From: Candidatus Saccharimonadota bacterium | Lineage (GTDB): Bacteria > Patescibacteriota > Saccharimonadia > Saccharimonadales > Saccharimonadaceae | NCBI GenBank assembly: GCA_017510305.1 | Contig: JAFWNO010000039.1 | Coordinates: 1 to 22,131, forward strand | Direction: 5' to 3' | Length of the DNA stretch: 22,131 nucleotides | In this document: positions 7,033-14,171 of the stretch, in pieces | Layout of the letters: each line of letters starts with the position of its first letter | How positions within the stretch are numbered: the stretch's first letter is position 1 | Program-made: the position numbers and the translations under genes | The notes under the pieces: model-generated | Database searches by the model: none | What the model was told of the DNA's origin: nothing | The model's input: the letters and a program-made list of their open reading frames with translations, nothing else

Positions 7033-7419
7033 ATGGCGAAAAAGCGTAAAGCTACAAAACGGAAGTCGTCTGGGCGGGGAAGGTCGACGAAGGAGGTAGC
7101 GCCAGAGCACGAGCTGCCCGGTGGTTTTTGGCGGCAAGTAGTGGCAGTGCTGATGATTGTAGTAGCGATTATCGCAGTCTTGACTTGGTTTAAGGCGGGG
7201 GGAGATTTGTTAAATGGGATACATGAGGGGTTACTTAGCCTGATTGGCTATGCTACTTATGCGATTCCGATTTTGCTAGTATATCTGGCGGTGTCGATTT
7301 TTAGAAGTGACACTAATCAATTACCGGCGGTGGTGTGGTTTGCGTCACTTTTGATACTATTATGGCTGGCGGGAGCATTTGGAGTGCCAACGATTGGCGA
7401 GGCAAATCCGACTGGCTGA
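7033..7419 (+). CDS. ftsK: FtsK N-terminal membrane part, ended by an in-frame TGA
   Basis: This 128-residue frame has a basic N-terminus (MAKKRKATKRKSSGRGR) and three hydrophobic segments near residues 34-56, 68-92 and 97-118, matching the start of FtsK/SpoIIIE membrane domains. It ends at TGA 7417-7419 after NPTG. The frame then continues with no shift from codon 7420 into the rest of FtsK (VVGKVLND and so on). In relatives the loop before the fourth membrane helix often carries Gly-Gly, so the TGA may replace an ancestral GGA. It could be a true nonsense mutation, a read-through stop, a split into two proteins, or a sequence error. TGA works as a normal stop elsewhere in this window. Confidence 0.8.
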   Translation: MAKKRKATKRKSSGRGRSTKEVAPEHELPGGFWRQVVAVLMIVVAIIAVLTWFKAGGDLLNGIHEGLLSLIGYATYAIPILLVYLAVSIFRSDTNQLPAVVWFASLLILLWLAGAFGVPTIGEANPTG

Positions 7420-9282
7420 GTGGTAGGGAAAGTTTTGAACGATGCGATGACGAAGATTTTGGACAAGAGCGTGGTGATGCTGATATATGTGGTTTTGATA
7501 TTTATTACGGGGATATTTATATTGCAGGTGTCGCCGGCGGCGGTGTTTAAGGGGCTAGTAGGTATGTTTAAGGTAGGGAAGAAGGAGGAGGCGGAGAATG
7601 CGAAGGTGGCGCGTGAGGCGGCAGATGCAGAGCCGGTGAAGGGCGGAATGAAGAAGTTTAAGGTAAATCGTGGGGTGGAAGCGGAAGAGCCAGAGGGGAA
7701 GCCAATGAAGGTGCATAGGATGACACCAGCAAAGGCTGCGCCAGCGCCGGAGCCAACGGCTTTGATGGCGGTGAGTGATCCAAACTGGAAGATGCCGTCG
7801 CTTGATTTATTAGAGAAAAAGCAGAAGCCGGCGGACGCGGGGAATATTCAGCAAAATGCTTTGATAATCCAGTCTACTTTGGCGGAGTTTGGTATAGATG
7901 TAGAGATGGAAGGGGCAAATATTGGGCCAAAGGTGACGCAGTATACAATGAAACCGCCTTCTGGGGTGAATTTGTCAAAGATTGTGTCGCGCGATAAAGA
8001 GCTTGCGCTTAATTTGGCGGTAGATAAGATTCGTATTGAAGCGCCAATTCCTGGTACACGCTCAGTGGGTGTGGAATTACCAAATATTCGGCCGGCGGAC
8101 GTGAGGTTGCGCGGAGTGCTAGAGAGCGATGAGTGGAAAAATGCAACGGATGCGCTGACTTTTGCGGTGGGGAAGGACATTTCTGGTAAGGCAGTGGTGG
8201 CGAATCTGGCAAAGATGCCACATCTTCTGATTGCTGGTACGACTGGCTCTGGTAAGTCAGTGATGACGAACACTTTGATTTCATCGCTGTTATATCGTAA
8301 CTCGCCAAGTGATATGAAATTAATTATTGTAGATCCGAAGCAAGTGGAAATGGTACAGTATAATGATATTCCGCACCTTCTGACACCAATTATTAACTCT
8401 ACAGACAAGGCACTATCGGCGATGAATTGGGCGGTAAATGAGATGGAGCGGCGCTATACAGAGATGGCGAAGACAAAGGTACGTAATATTATTGATTATA
8501 ATAAGAAGATGGCAAATAAGCCGGTGGAAGTGGCAGATGCAGACGGCAATGAACAGAAGCAAGATGGGGGCAAGATGCCATATATTGTGATTATTATTGA
8601 TGAGATGGCGGACTTAATGATGATGGCAGGGAAAGATTTGGAAATGTTGATTGTGCGTATTGCGCAGAAGGGGCGCGCGGCAGGTATACATTTGGTGCTG
8701 GCAACGCAGCGTCCAGAAGTAAAAGTGATTACTGGTTTAATTAAGGCGAATATTCCTGGTAGGATTGCCTTTGCGGTAGGCTCGGCGATTGACTCTAGAA
8801 TTATGCTTGATATGACTGGTGCGGAGAAACTGCTTGGTAAAGGCGATATGCTGATGCTAACGACGGAAATGATGGGTAAGCCGCGCAGAATACAAGGTGC
8901 GTGGGCTTCGGATGAGGATGTAGATAATGTGACGAATTTCCTGCGCGAGCAAAGGCCGCCAGAATATAATGATGAAGTGATAGCACAACAAGTATCTATT
9001 AAGGGGATGGGGCCGACGGATGGTGGCTCGATTGGCGACCTTGGGCGAAAGTATGACCCGAATGATCCGTTGGTGCGGAAGGCGGTGGAAATTTCTCTTA
9101 AAAATGGTAAGTTTTCGACGGCTTCGCTTCAGACTTGGCTAGGGAAGGGGCATGGCTATGTGGCAGGGCTGGCGATTTGGTTTGAAGAAATTGGGGTGAT
9201 TGGGCCAAGTAATGGGAACAAGCCACGCGAGATATTGATTTCGTCTATGGAAGAATTTGATAATATTGTGGCCTCGTTATAA
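7420..9282 (+). CDS. ftsK: FtsK/SpoIIIE DNA translocase, motor part
   Basis: Continuous in frame with the preceding piece, from GTG 7420 (ATG 7447 is another possible start). Neither has a clear Shine-Dalgarno. Visible parts are one membrane helix (VVMLIYVVLIFITGIFIL), a short linker, the alpha/beta motor with Walker A GTTGSGKS at residues 273-280, Walker B IIIDEMADLMM near 391-401, RAAGIHLVLATQRPEV, and a C-terminal winged-helix gamma domain (VEISLKNGKFSTASLQTWL to the end) that reads orienting DNA sequences in known FtsK. The protein pumps DNA at the division septum to clear and resolve chromosome termini. The motor and gamma domain are intact, so selection seems to hold despite the stop upstream. 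Together the parts would make 749 codons. Confidence 0.93.
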   Translation: MVGKVLNDAMTKILDKSVVMLIYVVLIFITGIFILQVSPAAVFKGLVGMFKVGKKEEAENAKVAREAADAEPVKGGMKKFKVNRGVEAEEPEGKPMKVHRMTPAKAAPAPEPTALMAVSDPNWKMPSLDLLEKKQKPADAGNIQQNALIIQSTLAEFGIDVEMEGANIGPKVTQYTMKPPSGVNLSKIVSRDKELALNLAVDKIRIEAPIPGTRSVGVELPNIRPADVRLRGVLESDEWKNATDALTFAVGKDISGKAVVANLAKMPHLLIAGTTGSGKSVMTNTLISSLLYRNSPSDMKLIIVDPKQVEMVQYNDIPHLLTPIINSTDKALSAMNWAVNEMERRYTEMAKTKVRNIIDYNKKMANKPVEVADADGNEQKQDGGKMPYIVIIIDEMADLMMMAGKDLEMLIVRIAQKGRAAGIHLVLATQRPEVKVITGLIKANIPGRIAFAVGSAIDSRIMLDMTGAEKLLGKGDMLMLTTEMMGKPRRIQGAWASDEDVDNVTNFLREQRPPEYNDEVIAQQVSIKGMGPTDGGSIGDLGRKYDPNDPLVRKAVEISLKNGKFSTASLQTWLGKGHGYVAGLAIWFEEIGVIGPSNGNKPREILISSMEEFDNIVASL

Positions 9283-9287
9283 AAAGA

Positions 9288-9316
9288 TTGACTTTTTGTA
9301 ATAAAAGTGTTATAAT
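9288..9316 (+). promoter_or_regulatory. Promoter of the methyltransferase gene
   Basis: TTGACT (9288-9293), a 17-bp spacer, then TGT and TATAAT (9311-9316). This is the strongest consensus match in the window. The expected start is near 9323, giving a 42-base leader to the ATG at 9365. Confidence 0.8.
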
Positions 9317-9364
9317 GTAACTGTGGTAGTATATTTACAGTTTGGTAGTAATGGAGGTAACGAT

Positions 9365-10276
9365 ATGGATAATGTGGAAAGGATAATAAAGCATAGACTT
9401 AAAGTAATCAGTTGTAGCTATGATATCAAGGGGGTAGTGACTCAGGAATTGGATTGTGACACTATCGCGAAGTACTATAGAGCGTCTGATTTGTTTTATA
9501 GGTTGGTACACTCTAGACTTGGAAGGAGTATTCATATGGGATTATCTGATGATGGGAAATTTCATATGAAAGATTTTTTCAAGCAGGCTGAATATGTGGC
9601 GAGAAATTTTAGTGAGGATACGAGAAACGTATTGGAGATTGGTGCCGGTATGTGTATGAATACTGATTATTTAGCTAGAAAATATCCAGATATTGATTTT
9701 GTAGCGTTGGATCTACCAAATCGAAATTTTCTGAAAATGAAAGTGCCGAGAAATGTTATGTTAGTAGAAGGAGATTATAATAATTTGTCGGACTTTTATG
9801 GAAAATTTGATTTGATATATGCAGTGGAAACTTTAGCGCACACAGAGAATAAGTCCAGAGTAATACTAGAGCTATATAAGGCTCTTAAGAGTGGCGGCAA
9901 GTTAATAATATTTGACTATTATAATGTTTTGCCATTTAGGAAGATGAAAAAATATGAAAAATGCGCCTATGCTTTGACGATGTCCGCAATGAAAACACCA
10001 TATCGAGGACAGCAGATAGATAAGTTCGTAAAGGATTTGAAAGATGCTGGTTTTACTATGGTAAATGTAGAGAATCTAACAGAGAAGATTCGGCCAAGTG
10101 TGAAAAAGCTGGAACGGTGTGCAAAGATTTATTTTCAGAGGCCGGTTCTGAAGATACTGCAGAAACTCATTGTGGAGGATGCAACAATGAACGGAATTAC
10201 GGGATATTTGATGGATTTGGTCTTTGATGGAAAACGAATTGGGCAATATAATCGGATAGTGGCAGTGAAGTTATAA
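9365..10276 (+). CDS. SAM-dependent class I methyltransferase
   Basis: ATG 9365 is chosen because GGAGG (9353-9357) lies 7 bases upstream. A GTG in frame at 9323 coincides with the predicted transcription start and could give a leaderless longer form. The 303-residue protein has the SAM motif VLEIGAGMC at 89-97, the acidic end of strand 2 at FVALDLP (Asp116), DLIYAVETLAH, and LKSGGKLIIFDYY. The N-terminal YYRASDLFYRLVHSR and IHMG recall the sterol/tocopherol/cyclopropane-type small-molecule methyltransferases. The substrate cannot be told. The gene stands alone, with its own promoter and a terminator shared with rubrerythrin. Base use is AT-richer than in ftsK. Confidence 0.85.
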   Translation: MDNVERIIKHRLKVISCSYDIKGVVTQELDCDTIAKYYRASDLFYRLVHSRLGRSIHMGLSDDGKFHMKDFFKQAEYVARNFSEDTRNVLEIGAGMCMNTDYLARKYPDIDFVALDLPNRNFLKMKVPRNVMLVEGDYNNLSDFYGKFDLIYAVETLAHTENKSRVILELYKALKSGGKLIIFDYYNVLPFRKMKKYEKCAYALTMSAMKTPYRGQQIDKFVKDLKDAGFTMVNVENLTEKIRPSVKKLERCAKIYFQRPVLKILQKLIVEDATMNGITGYLMDLVFDGKRIGQYNRIVAVKL

Positions 10277-10293
10277 TGAAAATATACTACTGC

Positions 10294-10323
10294 AAAAAGC
10301 CCCGCGAAATGCGGGGCTAATTT
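10294..10323. terminator. Terminator between the methyltransferase gene and rubrerythrin
   Basis: AGCCCCGC (10298-10305), loop GAAAT, GCGGGGCT (10311-10318). The upstream A-run gives a good T-run on the - strand for rubrerythrin. The + strand tail (AATTTT) is weaker, so termination may be better in the reverse direction. Confidence 0.85.
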
Positions 10324-10347
10324 TATGGTTATGATTATTTGTCAAGA

Positions 10348-10887
10348 TTAGTAATTGACGGCGCGGACTTCGAAGAAGCTTTGTGGATGGGCACAGACTG
10401 GGCAGACTTCGGGGGCTTCTTCACCGGTGAAGAGATAACCGCAGTTGCGGCACTTCCAGACGGTGACTTTGTCGGATTTGAAGACGACGTCATCATCGAC
10501 ATTTTTGAGAAGTTTGGCGTAGCGATCTTCGTGAGTCTTTTCGATTTCGCCGACTTGTTCAAATTTTTCGGCGATTTCGTCGAAGCCTTCCTCGCGTGCG
10601 ATTTTAGCAAAACCTTTATACATTTCAGCATATTCGTATTCTTCGCCCTCGATGCCGAGCTTTAAGTTTTCTTTGGTGTCGCCAACGGCGCCATCATTAA
10701 GTAACTTATACCAGATTTTAGCATGTTCTTTTTCATTATCAGAGGTCTCGGTGAAGATTTCGGAGATTTGCTCGTAGCCATCTTTTTTGGCTTGCGAAGC
10801 GAAGAATTGGTATTTTACTCTTGCTTGGCACTCGCCTGCAAAAGCCGTTTTTAAATTCTCATAAGTTTTGCTGTTTTTAAAATCCAT
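10348..10887 (-). CDS. Rubrerythrin
   Basis: This 179-residue protein has the ferritin-like di-iron domain followed by a rubredoxin-like domain. Iron ligands are visible as Glu19 in AFAGECQAR, Glu52 and His55 in NEKEH, the EGEEYEYAEMY helix, and EIEKTHE near 114-120. The rubredoxin knuckles are Cys146/149 and Cys162/165 (CRNC, CPVC). Rubrerythrins reduce hydrogen peroxide with electrons from rubredoxin-type partners in anaerobes and microaerophiles. AAAGGA precedes the ATG by 4 bases. The likely promoter is far upstream in the palindrome at 11060-11086, leaving a folded leader of about 180 bases that contains a small ORF. This is the only clear oxidative-stress gene in the window. Confidence 0.96.
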   Translation of the reverse strand: MDFKNSKTYENLKTAFAGECQARVKYQFFASQAKKDGYEQISEIFTETSDNEKEHAKIWYKLLNDGAVGDTKENLKLGIEGEEYEYAEMYKGFAKIAREEGFDEIAEKFEQVGEIEKTHEDRYAKLLKNVDDDVVFKSDKVTVWKCRNCGYLFTGEEAPEVCPVCAHPQSFFEVRAVNY

Positions 10888-10922
10888 TTAATCCTTTCTG
10901 GAGCGGAGTCTAGTTTGCATGC

Positions 10923-11024
10923 TTACTTTTTAAAGTGACTTTCTTTTAAAAAATGTCATACGCTGGTGTAGCGTCAGGAATATGCATTTTTTAAAAGAAA
11001 ATCTGGAAACACTTTCAAAAGTAA
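10923..11024 (-). repeat. Long hairpin in the rubrerythrin leader
   Basis: TTACTTTTTAAAGTG (10923-10937) pairs with CACTTTCAAAAGTAA (11010-11024) with one mismatch. TTTCTTTTAAAAAATG (10940-10955) pairs perfectly with 10985-11000. The tip is ACGCT-GGTGT-AGCGT (10960-10974). An 8-9 base bulge lies on one side (11001-11009). The hairpin is almost exactly covered by the small ORF on the - strand. Confidence 0.75.
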
Positions 11025-11028
11025 TCAT
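10930..11028 (-). CDS. Small ORF (32 aa), possible leader peptide of rubrerythrin
   Basis: On the reverse strand an ATG at 11028 follows a perfect AGGAGG (11042-11037) with 8-base spacing and runs 32 codons to TAA at 10932-10930, about 40 bases before rubrerythrin. The peptide begins MITFESVSRFSF and is rich in Phe, Lys and Ser with one Cys. It is not hydrophobic enough for a typical small toxin. The ORF spans the leader hairpin, so ribosomes on it would open that structure. This suggests translation-coupled control, but expression is unproven and I know of no homologue. The Shine-Dalgarno is better than that of many genes here. Confidence 0.45.
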   Translation of the reverse strand: MITFESVSRFSFKKCIFLTLHQRMTFFKRKSL

Positions 11029-11059
11029 CCAAACTCCCTCCTCGTGCCCTACAAATATT

Positions 11060-11086
11060 AATGTGTTATAATCATTATAACACATT
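11060..11086. promoter_or_regulatory. Perfect 27-bp palindrome with back-to-back promoters for ruvB and rubrerythrin
   Basis: The 13-bp arms AATGTGTTATAAT (11060-11072) and ATTATAACACATT (11074-11086) are exact reverse complements around one C. Each arm holds an extended -10, TGTGTTATAAT: the + copy (11067-11072) faces ruvB and the - copy (11079-11074) faces rubrerythrin. No good -35 is visible on either side. The ruvB ATG starts at the next base, 11087, giving an untranslated leader of about 8 bases. A symmetric protein bound here would affect both genes. Confidence 0.75.
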
Positions 11087-12097
11087 ATGGGAATTGAAAG
11101 AGTAATAGATACGAGCCTAAATGAGGAGGATGCGGCGGAAAAGGCGGTAGAGATAAGCCTTAGGCCGATGAGTTTTGATGAGTATATTGGGCAGGAGAGC
11201 TTGAAAAGAAATTTGAAACTGGCGATAGATGCAGTGAAGAAGCGGGCGGATGGGGCAACGCTAGACCATGTGCTACTTTATGGGCCACCTGGGCTTGGCA
11301 AGACGACGATGGCGAATGTGATTGCGCACGAGATGGGGGCGAATTTGAAAGTAACAAGTGGGCCAGCGATTGAAAGGGCGGGAGACCTAGCGTCACTGCT
11401 GACGAATTTGCAGGAAGGGGATGTGCTGTTTATTGATGAGATTCACCGACTGCGTAGGGCGGTGGAGGAGATTTTATATTCGGCGATGGAAGATGCGGCG
11501 ATAGATATTACGATAGGGAAAGGGCCGGCGGCGCGGAGCGTGCGGCTAGATTTGCCACATTTTACTTTGATTGGCGCGACGACACGGACGGGTGCGCTAG
11601 CGGGGCCACTAAGAGATAGATTTGGCATTGTGCATAGATTGGAATATTATAAACTACCAGAGATTGGGCAAATTATTACGCGTACGGCGGGGATTTTGAA
11701 TACGGAGATAAAGCCGGAGGCGACGGAGCTTTTGGCGGAGAGGTCTAGGCTGACGCCGCGGATTGCGAATAGGTTGACAAAGCGCGTGCGGGATTATGCG
11801 GATGTAAACGGGGACGGGATTGTGGATAGAGTGACGGCAGAGAAAGCGTTAGAGCTTCTAGAGATTGATGAGATGGGACTGGACCCAGCGGATAGGAATA
11901 TGCTGAAATTGATACAGGATAATTATGGCGATAGGGCGGTAGGCTTGACGACAATTGCGGCACTGACTGGGGACGAGCCGAGTACAATTGAAGATTATCT
12001 GGAGCCATATCTTTTACAGATGGGGCTTCTAGAGCGGACTCCGCGAGGGAGAAGAATTACCGAGAAAGGGAAGCGCCATATTGCAAAAAATCAGTAA
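11087..12097 (+). CDS. ruvB: Holliday junction branch migration ATPase RuvB
   Basis: RuvB is the hexameric motor that, with RuvA, drives Holliday junction branch migration. The 336-residue product is of usual length and shows [12 protein letters not shown] near 26-37, Walker A GPPGLGKT at 66-73, Walker B FIDEIHR at 115-121, the GATTRTGAL sensor region with PLRDRFG near 165-181, and a C-terminal winged-helix domain ([34 protein letters not shown]). The start ATG directly follows the palindromic promoter, with no Shine-Dalgarno. ruvA and ruvC are not in the window. The stop lies only 6 bases before the -10 of the next gene. Confidence 0.98.
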   Translation: MGIERVIDTSLNEEDAAEKAVEISLRPMSFDEYIGQESLKRNLKLAIDAVKKRADGATLDHVLLYGPPGLGKTTMANVIAHEMGANLKVTSGPAIERAGDLASLLTNLQEGDVLFIDEIHRLRRAVEEILYSAMEDAAIDITIGKGPAARSVRLDLPHFTLIGATTRTGALAGPLRDRFGIVHRLEYYKLPEIGQIITRTAGILNTEIKPEATELLAERSRLTPRIANRLTKRVRDYADVNGDGIVDRVTAEKALELLEIDEMGLDPADRNMLKLIQDNYGDRAVGLTTIAALTGDEPSTIEDYLEPYLLQMGLLERTPRGRRITEKGKRHIAKNQ

Positions 12098-12109
12098 GTG
12101 TGATATAAT
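12081..12109 (+). promoter_or_regulatory. Leaderless promoter of the PH-domain gene
   Basis: TTGCAA (12081-12086), a 17-bp spacer, then TGTGA and TATAAT (12104-12109). The ATG at 12116 is 6 bases after the -10. The -35 lies within the end of ruvB. Confidence 0.7.
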
Positions 12110-12115
12110 AGAAGT

Positions 12116-12724
12116 ATGAAGAAGGATTTGGTCAGACTCCGTCACGCCCGCAGTACGAAGGATTTTCCGGGTCTGAAACTAGAGTCTGATGAGTATGTAG
12201 AACTTGCGATTAAGAGGTCCCCAGTGGGACTGATTTTGATTTGGACGGGGGAGGCGATAAGTTTTTTGGTGATGGCGGTGCTTTTAACATTTATGATGCA
12301 CGGAGGGGATGGGAATATTGTAGGGACGCTGCCGGCGAGCGGAAAAGCATTTATGTATTTTGTGATTTATATCTTGATGGGGGCGATGTTAATAGCGGGA
12401 TTAATTGGTACGCATGTTCATAAAGGGAATACGCTTTACATTACAAATCATAGGGCAATACAAAATTCGGTGTATTCATTGATGGCAAAATCTACAAATG
12501 TGATAGAGCTATCGAAGATTGAAGATGTGTCGTTTAACCAGAAAGGTTTGTTTGAATATATATTTAAGTTGGGGACGATACGGATGGCGACGATTGGGGA
12601 TGAAACGACTTACACTTTTAAGCTGGTGGATACACCGACGGATGAATTGGAAGTAATCTCACATCTAATTCACATTGAGAAGAACCGTATAGGTAAGGGT
12701 AGAAATCAAGAAGAAGAAAACTAA
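12116..12724 (+). CDS. PH-domain-like (bPH2/YdbT type) membrane protein
   Basis: The 202-residue protein has two predicted membrane helices near residues 36-60 and 78-100, followed by a cytoplasmic beta-rich domain (GNTLYITNHRAIQNSVY, STNVIELSKIEDVSFNQKG, LGTIRMATIGDETTYTFKLVDTP). That order and the YITNHR motif match bacterial PH-like (bPH2) proteins, small membrane proteins of unknown precise role. The gene has its own leaderless promoter and ends at the long inverted repeat shared with the convergent pilin gene. Confidence 0.75.
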   Translation: MKKDLVRLRHARSTKDFPGLKLESDEYVELAIKRSPVGLILIWTGEAISFLVMAVLLTFMMHGGDGNIVGTLPASGKAFMYFVIYILMGAMLIAGLIGTHVHKGNTLYITNHRAIQNSVYSLMAKSTNVIELSKIEDVSFNQKGLFEYIFKLGTIRMATIGDETTYTFKLVDTPTDELEVISHLIHIEKNRIGKGRNQEEEN

Positions 12725-12739
12725 AAGCTAAAAAACTTA

Positions 12740-12930
12740 GTTTTCTAAACCCTAGTCACACCTTTGATTTCGACTTAAACTGATTGCCATTTTTACATTG
12801 TTCGTCGCTGTTAAAAGTTCCTTATGATTTGCTTCGCAAATGGGGAATTTTTAACAAGCTGAACATTGGTAAAAATGGCACATTTTAAATCTGGAAATGA
12901 AATCTAAGATGTGACTAGGGTTTAGAAAAC
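12740..12930. repeat. 191-bp near-continuous inverted repeat; full member of a dispersed repeat family
   Basis: The left arm (12740-12796) and right arm (12869-12930) match exactly over their outer 21 bp (outermost bases GTTTTCTAAACCCTAG) and inner 11 bp (GCCATTTTTAC), with a few differences between. The centre also pairs: GTTAAAAGTTCC 12810-12821 with GGAATTTTTAAC 12844-12855, and ATTTGC-TTC-GCAAAT at 12827-12841. The right arm recurs at 20534-20588. There is no ORF of note inside. It fills the gap between the convergent PH-domain and pilin genes and may act as a bidirectional terminator or be a miniature mobile element. Confidence 0.85.
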
Positions 12931-12945
12931 GCTATCTCTTTAACT

Positions 12946-13338
12946 TTATGATCTGTTTTTCTTGATGTAATCCTCTTCTTTTTCGAGGATGGCACGGAGG
13001 GTATATTCTTTGCATTTGCCATCTTCGCAGTTGGCTGGCTCGTAGTGGTAGGAGCAGCCTTCTTGGCCGAGATTGATGCCGAGTGGATCGGTGAAAAGAT
13101 TGGGATCGATGATGGTGAGATTTTTCTCAGAGATACTTTCTGGGTAATAGCCATTTTGAGCGTGGAAGCCTTCTTCTAATGCGTAGTACATGGCGTTGAT
13201 AGCGGTTTTACGATCGTCGTCGCGATCCATGGCGTCGACATTGGATTTTTGAAGGAAAAAGAGGATGACTAGAAGGGAAGCAAAAACTAATACGATGACT
13301 AATTCTAAAAGTGTAAAACCATAGCGCGACTTATTCAT
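12946..13338 (-). CDS. Type IV pilin-like (prepilin) protein
   Basis: The product begins MNKSRYG followed by FTLLELVIVLVFASLLVI, a class III prepilin signal. Cleavage would fall after Gly7, with Phe as first mature residue and the conserved Glu at mature position 5. The rest (130 residues in all) is a small globular domain with three Cys (GCSYHYEPANCEDGKC), typical of minor or major pilins and pseudopilins. Saccharibacteria commonly carry type IV pili that help host attachment and movement, but no assembly genes are present here. The ATG is 6 bases after a reverse-strand TATAAT, so it looks leaderless. Confidence 0.85.
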   Translation of the reverse strand: MNKSRYGFTLLELVIVLVFASLLVILFFLQKSNVDAMDRDDDRKTAINAMYYALEEGFHAQNGYYPESISEKNLTIIDPNLFTDPLGINLGQEGCSYHYEPANCEDGKCKEYTLRAILEKEEDYIKKNRS

Positions 13339-13344
13339 ACTTTT

Positions 13345-13369
13345 ATTATAGCATATTTAATTGTATAAT
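13345..13369. promoter_or_regulatory. Divergent leaderless promoters of the pilin gene and tsaE
   Basis: The reverse strand has TGC-TATAAT with the -10 at 13350-13345, and the pilin ATG at 13338 follows 6 bases later. The + strand has TATAAT at 13364-13369, and the tsaE ATG at 13377 follows 7 bases later. The two -10 boxes are 13 bp apart, so the promoters should compete for polymerase. Confidence 0.6.
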
Positions 13370-13376
13370 ATAATAA

Positions 13377-13796
13377 ATGAAAGAGAAACGAGTTAATTCT
13401 GAGGAAGGAATGTTGGAACTGGGCAAGAATATTGCTAAGAGCTTGACTGTTCCGGCAGTGATTGAGTTGGTTGGGGATGTGGGGGCAGGGAAGACTACGC
13501 TGACCCGAGGTATAGCGGAAGGGCTGGGGGTGAAGGAGCAGGTAACAAGTCCGAGTTTTACGATTTCGAAGGTGTATGAATTTCCAGGGGGATCTTTGGT
13601 GCATTATGATTTTTATCGATTAGGGGAGCCTGGGCTGATGATGGATGATTTGATGGAGAATATGGAGGATACTAGGACGGTTACGGTGGTGGAGTGGGCA
13701 GATTCGGTGGCTGATGTTTTGCCGGAAAAGCATAGGAGAATAGAGATTATTTTAAATGAAGATGGCTCGCGAACGATAAAGGAGATAGAAAAATGA
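13377..13796 (+). CDS. tsaE: tRNA threonylcarbamoyladenosine biosynthesis ATPase TsaE
   Basis: TsaE is the P-loop ATPase that works with TsaB and TsaD to make t6A at position 37 of ANN-decoding tRNAs. The 139-residue product shows Walker A GDVGAGKT at 33-40, the TSPSFTI switch segment near 57-63, HYDFYRL, and VEWADSV near the C-terminus, all typical. It has an apparently leaderless start and overlaps tsaB by 4 bases (ATGA), so the two should be translationally coupled. The stop is TGA. Confidence 0.95.
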   Translation: MKEKRVNSEEGMLELGKNIAKSLTVPAVIELVGDVGAGKTTLTRGIAEGLGVKEQVTSPSFTISKVYEFPGGSLVHYDFYRLGEPGLMMDDLMENMEDTRTVTVVEWADSVADVLPEKHRRIEIILNEDGSRTIKEIEK

Positions 13797-14125
13797 AACT
13801 ATATTTAGATACTTCGACTCCAGTTTGTGTCTTGAGATTGGATGATAAGGAATATACTTGGGAATCTGGAAAGGAATTGGCAGAGGGGCTGCATGATTTT
13901 ATTCGTAATAAATTGGCGGAAAATGGGGCAGATTGGGGAGATTTGACAGAGATTACTTTCTTTGCGGGGCCTGGATCTTTCACGGGGCTGAGGATTGGGG
14001 CGACGGTAGCAAATGCCTTGGCAGATCAGCTAGATATACCTTTATATACTCATAAGGGCGAGAAAGTGCCAGTGATAATTCCTGACTATGGCAGGCCGGC
14101 GAGAATTTCATCGCCTAGAAAGTAA
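13793..14125 (+). CDS. tsaB: TsaB-like t6A complex subunit, N-terminal lobe only
   Basis: The N-terminus MKLYLDTSTPVCVLRL and the motif FAGPGSFTGLRIGATVANALA are diagnostic of TsaB, the ASKHA-fold partner that dimerises with TsaD. Typical TsaB has about 200-230 residues; this one has 110 and ends soon after PLYTHKGEKVPVIIP, so the C-terminal lobe is missing. No continuation is visible downstream: the next gene's promoter begins at 14131. The retained lobe is the one that contacts TsaD in known structures, so a minimal functional subunit is possible; decay is the alternative. Coupling to tsaE supports the assignment. tsaD and tsaC are outside the window. Confidence 0.85.
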   Translation: MKLYLDTSTPVCVLRLDDKEYTWESGKELAEGLHDFIRNKLAENGADWGDLTEITFFAGPGSFTGLRIGATVANALADQLDIPLYTHKGEKVPVIIPDYGRPARISSPRK

Positions 14126-14129
14126 TAAA

Positions 14130-14140
14130 TGTGATATAAT
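14130..14140 (+). promoter_or_regulatory. Promoter of the 301-aa membrane protein gene
   Basis: TGTGATATAAT, with the -10 at 14135-14140 and an extended TGA. No clear -35. The expected start near 14147 gives a 25-base leader containing AAGAAGG (14154-14160), 11 bases before the ATG. Confidence 0.6.
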
Positions 14141-14171
14141 ATACTTAAGGTAAAAGAAGGCATCAAATTTT

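Noticed and set aside
7417..7419. UGA recoded as glycine (genetic code 25) as the explanation for the split ftsK
   Set aside because: No other long gene in the window has an in-frame TGA, although pnp alone has dozens of glycines. TGA also ends truB, tsaE and the nrnA-like gene at the positions expected for those families. A whole-genome recoding is therefore unlikely.
7848..8408. 186-codon reverse ORF inside ftsK
   Set aside because: It is antisense to the conserved FtsK motor, with no promoter or ribosome site and a protein sequence resembling nothing; a codon-bias shadow.
10339..10665. Phe/Asp-rich + strand ORF of 108 codons
   Set aside because: It lies antisense to rubrerythrin, has no family match or good ribosome site, and follows a terminator.
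12740..12930. CRISPR array
   Set aside because: There are only two inverted arms, with no tandem direct repeats or spacers and no cas genes nearby.
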